In this document: piece by piece, positions 9,401 to 22,990 of the stretch
How the letters are laid out: each line of letters starts with the position of its first letter
Position numbering within the stretch: position 1 is the stretch's first letter
Assembly (NCBI GenBank): GCA_029961685.1
Contig: JARWKL010000008.1
Coordinates: 23,633,119 to 23,697,118 of the forward strand
DNA length: 64,000 bases
DNA from: Aristolochia californica
Taxonomy: Eukaryota > Streptophyta > Magnoliopsida > Piperales > Aristolochiaceae
Reading direction: 5' to 3'
Program-made: the position numbers and the translations under genes
The notes under the pieces: generated by a model
Told to the model about the DNA's origin: nothing
The model's input: only the letters and a program-made list of their open reading frames with translations
Database searches by the model: none

Positions 9401-12400
9401 CTTCGATTACTAGATAAGGGGAAAAGTGAAAACTCAAGTTTTGATTTAAGAAAAAAGTATACATCTAAAATTGAAATGCATAAATGTAGAGAGAGATAAT
9501 TCAAAAAAGTGTAGTGTCTGTAATTTTTAAGGATTTTAAACTCTTTCTAGTTTTCATATATTACGTTTTTCAATCATCAGGAATAGGGGGAGGTGGTGGA
9601 TTTTTAACTGAGTGAAACACTCATAATCCATAAGACATTTCTTACCAAAATATAGCCCGTTACGCATGATTGACCGATAAATCATGTTACAATCATCCAT
9701 GATTGTTAGGTCAGCTTTTTGTAAATGGGCAAAACATTGGCTTGTTTGACTCTGGTAAATATCCCACCGCACTTTCACTTGAGAATTTAATGCGGGTTGG
9801 ATCCATAGATCATTTGCATCTTTAACATGTTTCAAGCATGCATATCCATATTTAAAACATGTGTTGGATCAATTAGAAAATTCCTTTCTTATAAAATTTC
9901 AAGCTATTAGGGTTGAACTAATGGAATTTCCCAAACTTGGATATCAAAACTTTTGTGTTCATTTGAGGTGTGTGAATAAATTTTCTTTACTAAAATTTTT
10001 GTTGTTTTAAATTTTTGCATACATAAACTCTAACATTTTCGTTTCGTTGTGATCTATTTGCCTTTTTATCTCTTTGTTTACGTGATAAGGGAAAAAATTT
10101 TCATTTGAGAAAAAAATACAACTAAAATTATACTGCACAAACGTAGAGAGAGATAATTCCAAAAAGAGAAGTGTCTGTAACTTTTAAAGATTGTACATTC
10201 TATCTAGTTTTAATATATTTGGTTTTGCAATCGTCGGGAAAAGGGGGAAGCGAGGGATTGTTAACTGAATGAAGCACTTCCAATCCATAAGTCATTTCTT
10301 ACAATAATAAAGCCCGTTACGTATAACTGATCGATAAATCACTTTACAATCACCAGTGATTGTTAGGTCAGCTTTTTTTAAATGGGCAAACAATTGGCTT
10401 GTTTGACTCGGGTAAATATCCCACCGTACGTTCACTTGAGAATTTAATTCGGTTTGGAGAAATAGGTCATTTGCATCTTTAACATGCTTCAAATATTTAT
10501 ATCCATATTTAAAACATGTGTAGGATCAATTAGAAAATCCCTTTCTTATAAAATTCAATTCTATTAGGGCTCAACTAGTGGAATTTCCCAAACTTGGTTA
10601 TCAAAACTTTTGTGTTCATTTGTCGTGTGTTAATAAATTTTCTTTACTTAAATTTGTTGTTGTTTTAAATTTTTTGCATACATATACTCTAAAATTTTAA
10701 TTTTCTTATGATCTATTTCCCTTTTTATCTCCTTGTTTACGAGAAAAGGGGAAAAGTGAAAACTCATGTTTTGATTTAAGAAAAAAGTATACATCTAAAA
10801 TGGAAATGCACAAATGTAGAGAGAGATAATTCCAAAAAATGTCTTTAACAATTAGGTATTTTAAACTCTTTCTAGGTTTTACATATTAGGTTTTGCAATC
10901 GTCAAGGAAAGGAGGAAGGCCGGGATTTTCAACTGAATGAAACACTCACTCCATAAGTCATTTCTTACAAAAATATAGCCCATTATGCATGACTGATCGA
11001 TAAATCATGTTACAATCACCCATGATTGTTAGGTTAACTTTTTGTAAATGGGCAAAAAATTGGCTTGTTTTACTCGGGTAAATATCCCACCGCACGTTCA
11101 CTTGAGAATTTAATGCGGTTTGGATCCAAAGGTCATTTGAATCTATAACATGTTTAAAGCATGCATATCCATATTTAAAACATGCGTAGGATCAATTAGA
11201 AAATCTTTTTTCTTATAAAATTCCAAGCTATTAGGGTTGAACTAGTGGAATTTCCCAAACATAGATATCAAAGCTTTTGTGTTAATTTGTGGTGTGTGAA
11301 TAAATTTTCTTTACTTACATTTGTTGTTGTTTTAAATTTTTTGCATACTTAAAATAAAAAATTTTCATTTTGTTGTGATCTCTTTTCCTTTATATCTCTT
11401 TGATTACGAGATAAGGGGAAAAGTGGAAAATCAAGTTTTGATTTAAGAAAAAAGTATATATCTAAAATGGAAATGTACAAATGTAGAGAGAGATAATTCA
11501 AAAAAGTTTAGTGTCTGTAATTTTTAAGGATTGTAAACTCTTTCTAGTTATCATATATTACGTTTTGCATTCAACGGGAATAGGGGGAGGCGGTGGATTT
11601 TTAACTGAGTGAAACACTCCAAATCCATAAGACATTTCTTACCAAAATATAGCCTGTTACGCATGATTGACCGATAAATCATGTTACAATCATCCAAGAT
11701 TGTCTGGTCAGCTTTTTGTAAATGGGCAAAAAATTGGCTTGTTTGACTCAGGTAAATATCCCACCGCATTTTCACTTGAGAATTTAATGCGGGTTGGATC
11801 CATAGATCATTTGCAATTTTAACATTTTTCAAGCATGCATATCCATATTTAAAACATGTGTTTGATCAATTAGAAAATTCCTTTCTTATAAAATTCCAAA
11901 CTATTAGGGTTGAACTAATGGAATTTCCAAAACTTGGATATCAAAACTTTTGTGTTCATTTGTGGTGTGTGAATAAAAATTTTTACTAACGTTTGTTCTT
12001 GTTTTAAATTTTTGCATATTCAACTCTAAAATTTTCAATTTATTGTGATCTATTTTCCTTTATATTTCTTTGATCACGAGATAAGGGAAAAAGTGAAAAC
12101 TCATGTTTTGATTTAAGAAAAAAGTATACATCTAAAATAGAAATGCACAAATGTAGAGAGAGATAATTCCAAAAAGTGTAGTGTCTGTAATTTTTAAGGA
12201 TTGTAAACTCTTTCTAGTTTTTATTTATTATGTTTTGCAATCGTCGGGAAAAGGGGGAGGCAATGGATTTTTAACAAAGTGAAACACTTCAAATCTATCA
12301 GACATTTCTTACCAAATTATAGCCCATTACGCATGATTGACCAATAAATCATGTTAAAATCATCCACGGTTGTCAAGTCAGTTTTTTGTAAATGGTAAAA

Positions 12401-12890
12401 AAATTGGCTTGTTTGACTCGGGTAAATATCCCACTGCACATTCACTCGAAAATTTAATGCGGGTTGGAACCATTGATAATTTGCATCTTTAACATGTTTC
12501 AAGCATGCATATCCATAGTTAAAACATGTGTAGGATCAATTAGAAGATCTCTTTCTTATCAAATTCAAGTGATTATGGGTTAGCTAGAGGAATTTCCCAA
12601 ACTTGGATATCAAAACTTCTGTGTTCATTTGTGGTGTATGCATAAATTTTCTTGACTTACATTTGTAGTTGTTTTAAATTTTTTGCATACATAAACTATA
12701 AAATTTTCATTTTGTTGTGATATGTTTGCCTTTTTATCTCTTTGTTTACGAGATAAGGGGAAAAATTTTGATTGAAGAAAAAAGTATAAATCTAAAATGG
12801 AAATGCACAAATATAGAGAGGGATAATTCCAAAAAGTGTAGTGTCTGTAATTTTTAGGGATTGTGAACTCTTTCAAGTTTTAATATATTA
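6451..12890 (+). repeat. Satellite array with three-unit higher-order repeat (about 2.0 kb)
   Basis: Anchors lie at 7031, 7699, 8356 (GGAGCA), 9022, 9799, 10456 (GGAGAA), 11122, 11796 and 12456 (GGAACC). Three monomer types recur in order. Type Y has GGAG at the anchor and AATTCAATTCTATTAGGG (8356, 10456). Type Z has CTTTAACAATT near 8740 and 10840 and CACTCACTCCATAAG (9022, 11122). Type X has GCGGGTTGG and ATAGATCATTTGC (7031, 9799, 11796). The X-to-X distance 9799-11796 is 1,997 bp; the Y and Z distances are 2,100 bp because they span the 104-bp inverted insertion at 9034-9137. The 7031-9799 interval is four monomers, so the order is imperfect at the left end. Confidence 0.8.
9035..9239. 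repeat. 205-bp near-perfect palindrome (hairpin) from an inverted 104-bp insertion
   Basis: Bases 9035-9136 are the reverse complement of 9138-9239 around a single centre base at 9137. Checked pairs run from CCCTAATAGCTTGG at the left end against CCAAGCTATTAGGG at the right, and near the centre only two mismatches were found (9126/9148 and 9130/9144). Removing 9034-9137 restores an ordinary monomer reading GGATCCAAATGT|CATTTGCATCC, so an inverted copy of the neighbouring 104 bp was inserted. The 103-bp excess over the sister monomer interval (9022-9799 = 777 against 11122-11796 = 674) agrees. The centre coincides with a short natural quasi-palindrome of the satellite, which probably seeded a snap-back template switch. 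The arms also contain the monomer's ACATGTTT dyad. Confidence 0.92.
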
Positions 12891-15800
12891 GGTTTTTGCA
12901 ATCGACAGGGGATTTTTAACTTAGTGAAACACTTCCAATCCGTATGTCATTTCTTACAAAAATATAACCCGTTACGCATGATTGGCCGATAAATCACTTT
13001 AGAATCACCAGTGATTGTTAGGTCAGCTTTTTTTAAATGGGCAAAAAATTGGCTCGTGTTACTTGGGTAAGTATTCCACTGCACGTTCTCTTGAGAATTT
13101 AAGGCGATTTGGATCCATAGGTCATTTGCATGTTTAACATGTTTCAAGCATGCATATCCATATTTAGAACATGTGTAGGATCAATTAGAAAATCCCTTTC
13201 TTATAAACTTTCAAGCAATTAGGATTGAACTTGTGGAATTTCCCAAACTTGGATATCAAAACTTTTCTGTTCATTTCTGGTGTGTGAATAATTTTTCTTT
13301 ACGTACATTTGTTGTTGTTTTATATTTTTTGCATACATGAACTCTAAATTTTTCATTTTGTTGTGATCTATTTGCCTTTTTATCTCTATGTTTATGAGAT
13401 AAGGGGAAAAGTAAAAACTCAAGTTTTGATTTAAGAAAAAGGTATACATCTAAAATGGAAATGCACACATATAGAGAGAGATAATTCCAAAAGTGTTGAG
13501 TCTGTAATTTTTACTGATTATAAACTCTTTCGAGTTTTAATATATTAGGTTTTGCAATTGACAGGAAAAGGGGGCAGCGGGGGATTTTTAACTGAATGAA
13601 ACAGTCCCAATCCATAAGTCATTTCATTAAAAAATATAGCCTGTTATGCATGATTGATCGATAAATCACTTTACAATCACCCATGATTGTTAGGTCAGCT
13701 TTTTGTAAATGGGAAAAAAATTTGCTTATTTGACTTGGGTAAATATCCCATTGCACGTTCTCTTGAAAAATTAATGCGGTTTGGATCCATAGGTCATTTG
13801 CATCTTTAACATGTTTCAAGCATGCATATCTATATTTAAAACATGTGTAGGATAAATATAAAACCCTTTTCTTATAAATTTCGAGCTATTAGGGTTGAAC
13901 TGGTGGAATTTCCCAAACTTGGATATCAAAACTTTTGAGGTCATTTGTGGTGTGTCAATAAATTTTATTTACTTACATTTGTTGTTGTTTAATATTTCTG
14001 GCATACATAAACACTAACATTTTCGTTTTGTTGGGATCTATTTACCTTTTTATCTCTTTGTTTACGAGATAAGGGGAAAAGTGAAAACTTAAGGTTTGAT
14101 TTAAGAAAAAAGTATACAACTAAAATGGAAATGCATTAACGTAGAGAGAGATTATTCCAAAAAGAGTAGTGTCTATAATTTTTGGGGATTGTGAATTCCT
14201 TCTAGTTTATATATATTAGGTTCTACAATCGTCGCAAAAAAGGTTAGGCAGGGGATTTTTAACTGAGTGATACAATACCAAACCTTAAGTCATTTCTTAC
14301 AAAAATATAGCCCGTTACGAATGATTGACCGATCAATGACTTTACAATCACCCGTGATTGTTTGGTCAGCTTTTTTTATATGGGCAAAACATTGGCTTGT
14401 TTGACTCGAGTAAATATCCCACCGCACATTCACTTGAGAATTTCATGTAGTTTGGATCCATAGGTCATTTGCATCCTTAACATGTTTCATGCATGCATGT
14501 CCATATTTAAACATGTGTAGGATCAATTAGAAAATCCATTTCTTATAAAATTCCAAGCTACTAGGGTTGAACTAGAGGAATTTCCAAAACTTTGATATCA
14601 AAACTTTGGTGTTCAATTGTGGTGTGTGAATAAATTTTATTTACATACATTAGTTGTTGTTTTAATTTTTTGCATACATAAACAGTAAAATTTTCATTTT
14701 TTGCGATCTATTAGCCTTTTTATCTCTTTGTTTACGAGATAAGGGGAAATTTTTTTATTTAAAAAAAATACAAGTAAAATTGAAATGCACAAATGTAGAG
14801 AGAGGTAAGTCCAAAAAGTGTAGTGTCTGTAATTTTTAAGGATTGTAAATTCTATCTAGTTTTAATATATTTTGTTTTGCAATCGTCGGGAAAAGGACGA
14901 GGCGGTGGATTGCTAACTGATTGAAACACTTCCAATACATAAGTCATTTCTTAAAAAAATAAAGCCCGTTATGCATGACTGATCGATAAATCACTTTACA
15001 ATCACCAGTGATTGTTAGGTCAGCTTTTTTTAAATGGGCAAAAATTTGGCTTGTTTGACTCGGGTAAATATCCCACCGCACGTTCACTTGAGAATTTAAT
15101 GCGGTTTGGAGCCATAGGTCATTTGCATCATTAACATGCTTCAAACATTTATATCCATATTTAAAACATGTGTAGGATCAATAAGAAAATCCCTTTCTTA
15201 TAAAAATCAAAGCTGTTATGGTTCAACTAGTGGAATTTTCCAAACTTGGTTATCAAGACTTTTGTGTTCATTTGTCGTGTGTGAATAAATTTTCTTTACT
15301 TACATTTGTTGTTGTTTTAAATTTTTTGCAAACATAAACTCTAAAATTTTTATTTTATTGTGATCAATTTGCCTTTTTATCACTTTGTTTACGAGATAAA
15401 GGGAAATGTGAAAACTCAAGTTTTTATTTAAGAGAAATGTATACATCTAAAATGGAAATGCAAAAATGTAGAGAGAGATGATTCCAAAATGTGTAGTGTC
15501 TATTATTTTTAGGGATTGTAAACTATTTCTAGTTTTTATATGTTAGGTTTTGCAATCATCGGGAAAAAGAGGAGGCATGGGATTTTCACTGAGTGAAACA
15601 CTCCCAATCCATAAGTAATTTCTTACAAAAATATAGCCCATTACGCATGATTGATCGATAAATGAGTTTGCAATCACCCATGATTGTCATCATTTCGTAA
15701 ATGGGCAAAAAATTGGATTGTATGACTCAGGTAAATACCCACTGCACGTTCACTTGAGAATTTAAAGCTGTTTGGATCCATAGGTCATTTGCATCTCTAA

Positions 15801-18800
15801 CATGTTTCAAGCATGCATATCCATATTTAAAACATGAGTAGGATGAATTATAAAATCCCTTTCTTATAAAATTCCAAGTTATTAGGGTGGAACTAGTGGA
15901 ATTTCCCAAACATGGATATTAAAACTTTTCAGTTCATTTGTGGTGTGTGAATAAATTTTATTTTACTTACATTTGTAGTTGTTTTAAATTTTTTCCATAC
16001 ATAAACACTAAAATTTTCATTTTGTTGGGATCTATTTGCCTTTTTATCTCTTTGTCTAAGAGATAAGGGGAAAAGTTTTGATTTAAGAAAAAATTAAACA
16101 CCGAAAATGGAAATGCACAAATGTAGCGAGAGGTAATTCCAAAAAGTGTAGTGTCTATAATTTTTAGGGATTGTTAACTCTTTCTAGTTTTAATATATTA
16201 GGTTTTGCAATCGTCGGGAAAGGGTGGAAGCATGGGATTTTTAACTGAGTGAAACACTCCCAATCCATAAGTCTTTTCTTACAAAAATATAGCCCGTTAT
16301 GCATGATTGACCGATAAATCACTTTACAATCACCCGTGATTGTTAGGTCATCGTTTTTTTAATGGGCAAAAAATTGGCTTGTTCTACTCGGGTAAATATC
16401 CCACCGCACGTTCCCTTGAGAATTTAATGCGGTTTGGGTCCTTAGGTCATTTGTAAGTTTAACATGTTTCAAGCATGCATATCCATATTTAGAACATGTG
16501 TAGGATCAATTAGAAAATCCCTTTCTTATAAAATTTCAAGCTATTAGGGTTGAACTAGTGGAATTTTCCACACTTGGATATCAAAACTTTTCAGTTCAAT
16601 TGTGGTGTGTGAATAATTTTCTTTACTTACATTTGTTGTTGTTTTATATTTTTTCCATACATAAACTCTAAAATTTTCCTTTTGTTGTGATCTATTTGCC
16701 TTTTTATCTCTACGTTTATGAGATAAGGGGAAAAGTGAAAACTCAAGTTTTGATTTAAGAGAAAAGTATACATCTAAAACGGAAATTCACACATATAAAT
16801 GGAGAAAATTCCAAAAATTGTAGTGTCAGTAATTTTAACAGATTATAAACTCGTATGAATTTTAATATATTAGGTTTTGCAATCGAAGGGAAAAAGGGGG
16901 AAGCAGGGGTTTTTTAACTGAGTGAAACACACCCAATCCATAAGTCATTTCATACAAAAATATAGCCCGTTACGCATGATTGACCGATAAATCACTTTAC
17001 AATCACCCGTGATTTTTAAGTGTGCTTTTTGTAAATGGGCAAAAAATTTGCTTGTTTGACTTCGATAAATATCCCACTGTACGTTCTCTTGAAATGTTAC
17101 TGCAGTTTGGATCCATATGTCATTTGCATCTTTAACATGTTTCAAGCATGCATATCTATATTTAGAACATGTGTAGGATAAATTAGAAAACCCCTTTCTC
17201 ATAAAATTCCGAGTTATCAGGGCTGAACTAGTGGAATTTCCCAAACTTGGATATCAAAACTTTTGTGTTCATTTGTGGTGTGTGAATAAATTTTCTTTAC
17301 TTACATTTGTTGTTGTTTAATTTTTTGTCATTTATAAACACTAAATTTTTTGTTTCGTTGTGATCTATTTGCCTTTTTATCTCTTTGTTTACGAGACAAG
17401 GGGAAAAGTGAAATCTTAAGTTTTGATTTAAGAAAATGGAAATGCATAAATGTAGTGTCTTCAATTTTTGGGGATTGAGAACTCTTTCTAGTTTATATAT
17501 ATAGGTTTTGCAATCGTCGAGAAAGGGGTGAGGCTGGGGATTTTTAACTGAGTGATACACTACCAAATCTTAAGTCATTTCTTACAAAAATATTGCCCAT
17601 TACGAATGATTCACTGATCAATCACTTTACAATCACCAGTGAATGTTAGGTCAGTTTTTTTTTATATGGGCAAAAAATTGGCTTGTTTGACTCGAGTAAA
17701 TATCCCACCGCACGTTCACTTGAGAATTTAATGCAGTTTGGATCCATAGGTCATTTTCATCTTTAACATGTTTCAAGCATGCATATCCATATTTAAAACT
17801 TGTGTAGGATCAATTAGAAAATCCCTTTCTTATAAAATTCCAAGCTATTAGGGTTGAACTAGTGGAATTTCGAAAACTTGGATATCAAAACTTTTGTGTT
17901 CAATTGTGGTGTGCGAATAAATTTTCCTTACATACATTAGTTGTTGTTTTAATTATTTGCATAAATAAACAGTTAAATTTTCATTTTGCTGTGATCTATT
18001 TTCCTTTTTATCTCTTTGTTTAAGAGATAAGGGGGAAAGTTTTGATTTAAGAAAAAATAACAACTAAAATTGAAATGCACAAACGTAGAGAGAGATAATT
18101 CCAAAAAGTATAGTGTCTCTAATTTTTAAGGATCGTAAATTCTTTCTAGTTTTAAAATATTTGGTTTTGCAATCGTCAGGAAAAGGGGGAAGCGGGGAAT
18201 TGTTAACTGAATGAAACACTTCCAATTCATAAGTCATTTCTTAAAAAAAATAAAGCCCGTTACGCATGACTGATCTATAAATCACTTTACAATCACCCGT
18301 GATTGTTAGGTCAGTTTTTTTTTAATGGGCAAAAAATTGACTTGTTTGACTCGAGTAAATATCCCTCCACACGTTCACTTGAGAATTTAATGCGGTTTGG
18401 AGCCATAGGTCATTTGCATCATTAACATGCTTCAAACATTTTTATCTATATTTAAAACATGTGTAGGATCAATTAGAAAATCCCTTTCTTATAAAATTCA
18501 AAGTAAGTTGAATTTCCCAAACTTGGTTGTCAAAACTTTTGTGTTCATTTGTCTTGTGTGAATAAATTTTCTTTACTTACATTTGTTGTTGTTTAAATTT
18601 TTTGCATACATAAACTCTCAAATTTTCATTTTGTTGTGATCTATTTGCCTTTTTATCTCTTTGTTTACGAGATAAGGGGAAAAGTGAAAACTCCAGTTTT
18701 GATTTTAGAAAAATGTATACATCTAAAATGGAAATGCAAAAATGTAGAGAGAGATAATTCCAAAAAGTCTAGTGTCTATTATTTTTAGGGATTGTAAACT

Positions 18801-21800
18801 CTTTTTAGTTTTTATATGTTAGGTTTTGCAATCATCGGGAAAAAGAGGAGGCACGGGATTTTTAATTGAGTGAAACACTCCCAAATTCATAAGTAATTTC
18901 TTACAAAAATATAGCCCGTTATGCATGATTGATCGATAAATGAGTTTACAATCACCCATGATTGTTAGGTCAGCATTTCGTAAAATAGAAAAAAATTGGT
19001 TTGTATGACTCGGGTAAATACCCACGGCATGTTCACTTGAGAATTTAATGCTGTTCGGATCCATAGGTCATTTGCATCTCCAATATGTTTCAAGCATGCA
19101 TATCAATATTTAAAAAATGAGTTGGATGAATTAGAAAATCCCTTTCTTATAAAATTCCAAGCTATTAGGGTGGAACTAGTGGAATTTCCCAAACATGGAT
19201 ATTAAAACTTTTCTATTCATTTGTGGTGTGTGAATAAATTTTATTTACTTACATTTGTAGTTGTTTTAAATTTTTTGCATACATAAACACTAAAACTTTC
19301 ATTTTTTTGTGATCTATTTGCCTTTTTATCTCTTTGTCTATGAGATTAGGGGAAATTTTTGATTTAAGAAAAAAGTATACATCTAAAACGGAAATCCACA
19401 AATGTAGGGAGAGATAATTCCAAAAAGTGTAGTGTAAATAATTTTTAGGGGATGTGAACTCTTTCTAGTTTTAATATATTATGTTTTGCAATCGTCGGGA
19501 AAGGGGAGAAGCATGGGATTTTCAACTGAGTGAAACACTCCCATTCCATAAGTCATTTCTTACAAAAATATAGCCCGTTAAGCATGATTGACCGTTAAAT
19601 CACAATACAATCACCTGTGATTGTTAGGCCAGAGTTTTTTAAATGGTCAAAAAATTGGCTTGTTCTACTCGGGTCAATATCCCACCTAACGTTCTCTTGA
19701 GAATTTAATGCGGTTTGGATCCTTAGGCCATTTGCATGTTTAACATGTTTCAAGCATGCATATCCATATTTAGAAAATGTGTAGGATCAATTAGAAAATC
19801 CCTTTCTTATAAAATTTCAAGCTACTAGGGTTGAACTTGTGGAATTTCCCACACTTGGATATCAAAACTTTTCTGTTCATTTGTGGTGTGTGAATAAATT
19901 TTCTTTACTTACATTTGTTGTTGTATTATATTTTTTCCATACTTAAACTCTAAAAATTTTCTTTTGTTGTGATCTATTTGCCTTTTTATCTCTACGTTTA
20001 TGAGATAAGGGGAAAAGTGAAAACTCATGTTTTTATTTAAGAGAAAAGTTTACATCAAAAATAAAAATGCACACATATAAATGGAGATAATTCCAAAAAG
20101 TGTAGTGTCAGTAATTTTAACAGATTATAAACTCTTATGAGTTTTAATATATTAGGTTTTGCAATTGACGGGAAAAGGGGGAAGTGGGGGATTTTTAACT
20201 GAGTGCAACACACCCAATTCATAAGTCATTTCATACAAAAATATAGCCTGTTACGCATGATTGACCGATAAATCACTTTACAATCACCCGTGATTTTTAT
20301 GTCTGCTTTTTGTAAATGGGCAAAAAATTTGCTTGTTTGACTTCGATAAATATCCCACTGCACGTTCTCTTGAAAAGTTACAGTAGTTTGGATCCATATG
20401 TCATTTGCATCTTGAACATGTTTCAAGCATTCATATCTATATTTAAAACATGTGTAGGATAAATTAGAAAATCCCTTTCTTATAAAATTCCGAGCTATCA
20501 GGGTTGAACTAGTGGAATATCCCAAACTTGGGTATCAAAACTTTTGTGTTCATTTGTGGTGTGTGAATAAATTTTTTTTACTTACATTTTTTGTTGTTTA
20601 ATATTTTTGGCATATATAAACACTAAATTTTTTTTGTTCGTTGTGATCTGTTTGCCTTTTTATCTCTTTGTTTACGAGATAAGGGGAAAAGTGAAAACTT
20701 AAGTTTTGATTTAAGAAAAAGTATACATCTAAAATGGAAATGTATAAATGTAATGTCTTTAATTTTTGGGGATTGAGAACTCTTTCTAGTTTATATATAT
20801 TAGGTTTTGCAATCATCGAGAAAGGGGTGAGGCGGGGGATTTTTAACTGAGTGATAGACTACCAAAGCTTAAGTCATTTCTTACAAAAATATAGCCCATT
20901 ATGAATGATTGACCTCTCAATCACTTTACAATCACCCGTGATTGTTAGGTCAGCTTTTTTTATATGGGCAAAAAATTGGCTTCTTTGACTCGAGTAAATA
21001 TACCACCGCACGTTCACTTGAAAATTTAATGCGGTTTGGATCCATAGGTCATTTTCATCTTTAACATGTTTCAAGCATGCATATCCATATTTAAAACTTG
21101 TGTAGTATCAATTAGAAAATCCCTTTCTTATGAAATTCCAAGCTATTAGGGTTGAACTAGTGGAAGTTCCAAAACTTGGATATCAAAACTTTTGTGTTCA
21201 ATTGTGGTGTGCGAATAAATTTTGTTTACATATATTAGTTGTTGTTTTAATTATTTACATAAATAAACAATAAAATTTTCATTTTGTTGTGATCTATTTT
21301 CCTTTTTATCTCTTTGTTTACGAGATAAGGGGAAAAGTTTTGATTTAAGAAAAAAATACAACTAAAATTAAAATGCACAAACGAAGAGAGAGATAATTCC
21401 AAAAAGAGTAGTGTCTGTAATTTTTAAGGATTGTAAATTCTTTCTAGTTTTAATATATTTGGTTTTGCAATCGTCAGGAAAAGGGGGAAGCGGGGGATTG
21501 TTAACTGAATGAAACATTTCGAATCCATAAGTCATTTCTTACAAAAATAAAGCCTGTTATGCATGACTGACCGATAAATCACTTGACTATTACCAGTGAT
21601 TGTTAGGTCAGCTTTTTTTATAAGGGCAAAAAATTGGCTTGTTTGACTCGGGTAAATATCTCATTGCACGTTCACTTGAGAATTTAATGCGGTTTGGAGC
21701 CATAGGTCATTTGCATCATTATCATGTTTCAAACGTATATCAATATCCATAAATTAGAAAATCCCTTTCTTATAAAATTCAAAGCCATTAGGGTTCAACT

Positions 21801-22990
21801 ACTGGAATTTCCGAAACTTGGTTATCAAAACTTTTGTGTTCATTTTTCGTGTGTGAATAAATTTTCTTTACTTACATTTGTTGCTGTTTTAAATTTTTTG
21901 CATACATAAACTCTAAAATTTTCATTTTGTTGTGATCTATTTGCCTTTTTATCTCTTTGATTACAAGATTAGGGGAAAAGCTAAAACTCAAGTTTTAATT
22001 TAAGCAAAATGTATACATCTAAAATGGAAATTCAAAAATGTATAGAGAGATAATTCCAAAAAGTGTAGTGTCTATTATTTTTAGGGATTGTAAACTCTTT
22101 CTAGTTTTTATATGTTAGGTTTTGCAATCGTCGGGAAAAAGGGGAGGCATGATATTTTTCACTGAGTGAAACACTACCAATCCATAAGCATTTCTTACAA
22201 AAATATAGCCCGTTACACATGATTGACCAATAAATGAGTTCACAATCACCCAATATTGTTAGGTCAGCATTTCGTAAATGGGCAAAAAAATGGCTTGTTT
22301 GACTCGGGTAAATACCCACCGCACGTTCTCTTGAGAATTTAATGTTGTTTGGATCCACATGTCATTTGCATCTTTAACATGTTTCAAGCATGCATCCAAA
22401 TTTTTAACATGAGTAGGTGGAATTAGAAAATTCCTTTCTTATAAAATTCCAAGGTATTACGTTGGAACTAGTGGAATTTCCGAAACATTGATATAAAAAA
22501 ATTTATGTTCATTTGTGGTGTGTGAATAAATTTTATTTAATTACATTTGTAGTTTTTAAAAAATATTTGCATACATAAAAATTAAATTCTTTTTTTTGTG
22601 ATCTATTTTCCTTTTTATCTCTTTGTCTACGAAAAAAGGGGAAAAGTTTTAATTTAAGAAAAAATATACATCTAAAATGGAAATGCACGAATTTAGAGAG
22701 ATAATTCCAAAAAGTGTAGTGTCTGTAATTTTTTGAGATTTTGAACTCTTTATAGTTTTAATATATTAGGTTTTGCAATCGTCGGGAAAGGGAAGAAGCA
22801 TGGGATTTTTAACTGAGTGAAACACTCCCCATCCATAAGTCATTTCTTACAAAAATATAGCCTGTTACACATGATTGACCAATAATTCACTTTACAATCA
22901 CCCGTTATTGTTAGGTCAACATTTTGTAAAATGGCAAAAAATTGGCTTGTTTGACTCGGATAAATATCCTACCGCACGTTCACTTGAGAA
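12891..22990 (+). repeat. Satellite array with five-unit higher-order repeat (about 3.29 kb, three copies)
   Basis: Anchors: 13111, 13783, 14454, 15108, 15774 / 16436, 17109, 17740, 18399, 19057 / 19717, 20390, 21038, 21696, 22351. Corresponding monomers are 3,281-3,326 bp apart. Diagnostic variants repeat at this period: TTTAGAACATGTG after the first anchor in copies 1 and 2 (TTTAGAAAATGTG in copy 3); an ATTATAAACTC variant near 13515, 16840 and 20120; GGAGCC replacing GGATCC at 15108, 18399 and 21696; and AAATACCCAC instead of AAATATCCCAC before 15774, 19057 and 22351. Copies 2 and 3 share a deletion of about 28 bp (near 17447 and 20749) that copy 1 lacks. After 22990 the order breaks: the next unit resembling 21038 comes four monomers later (23677). 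Confidence 0.85.
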
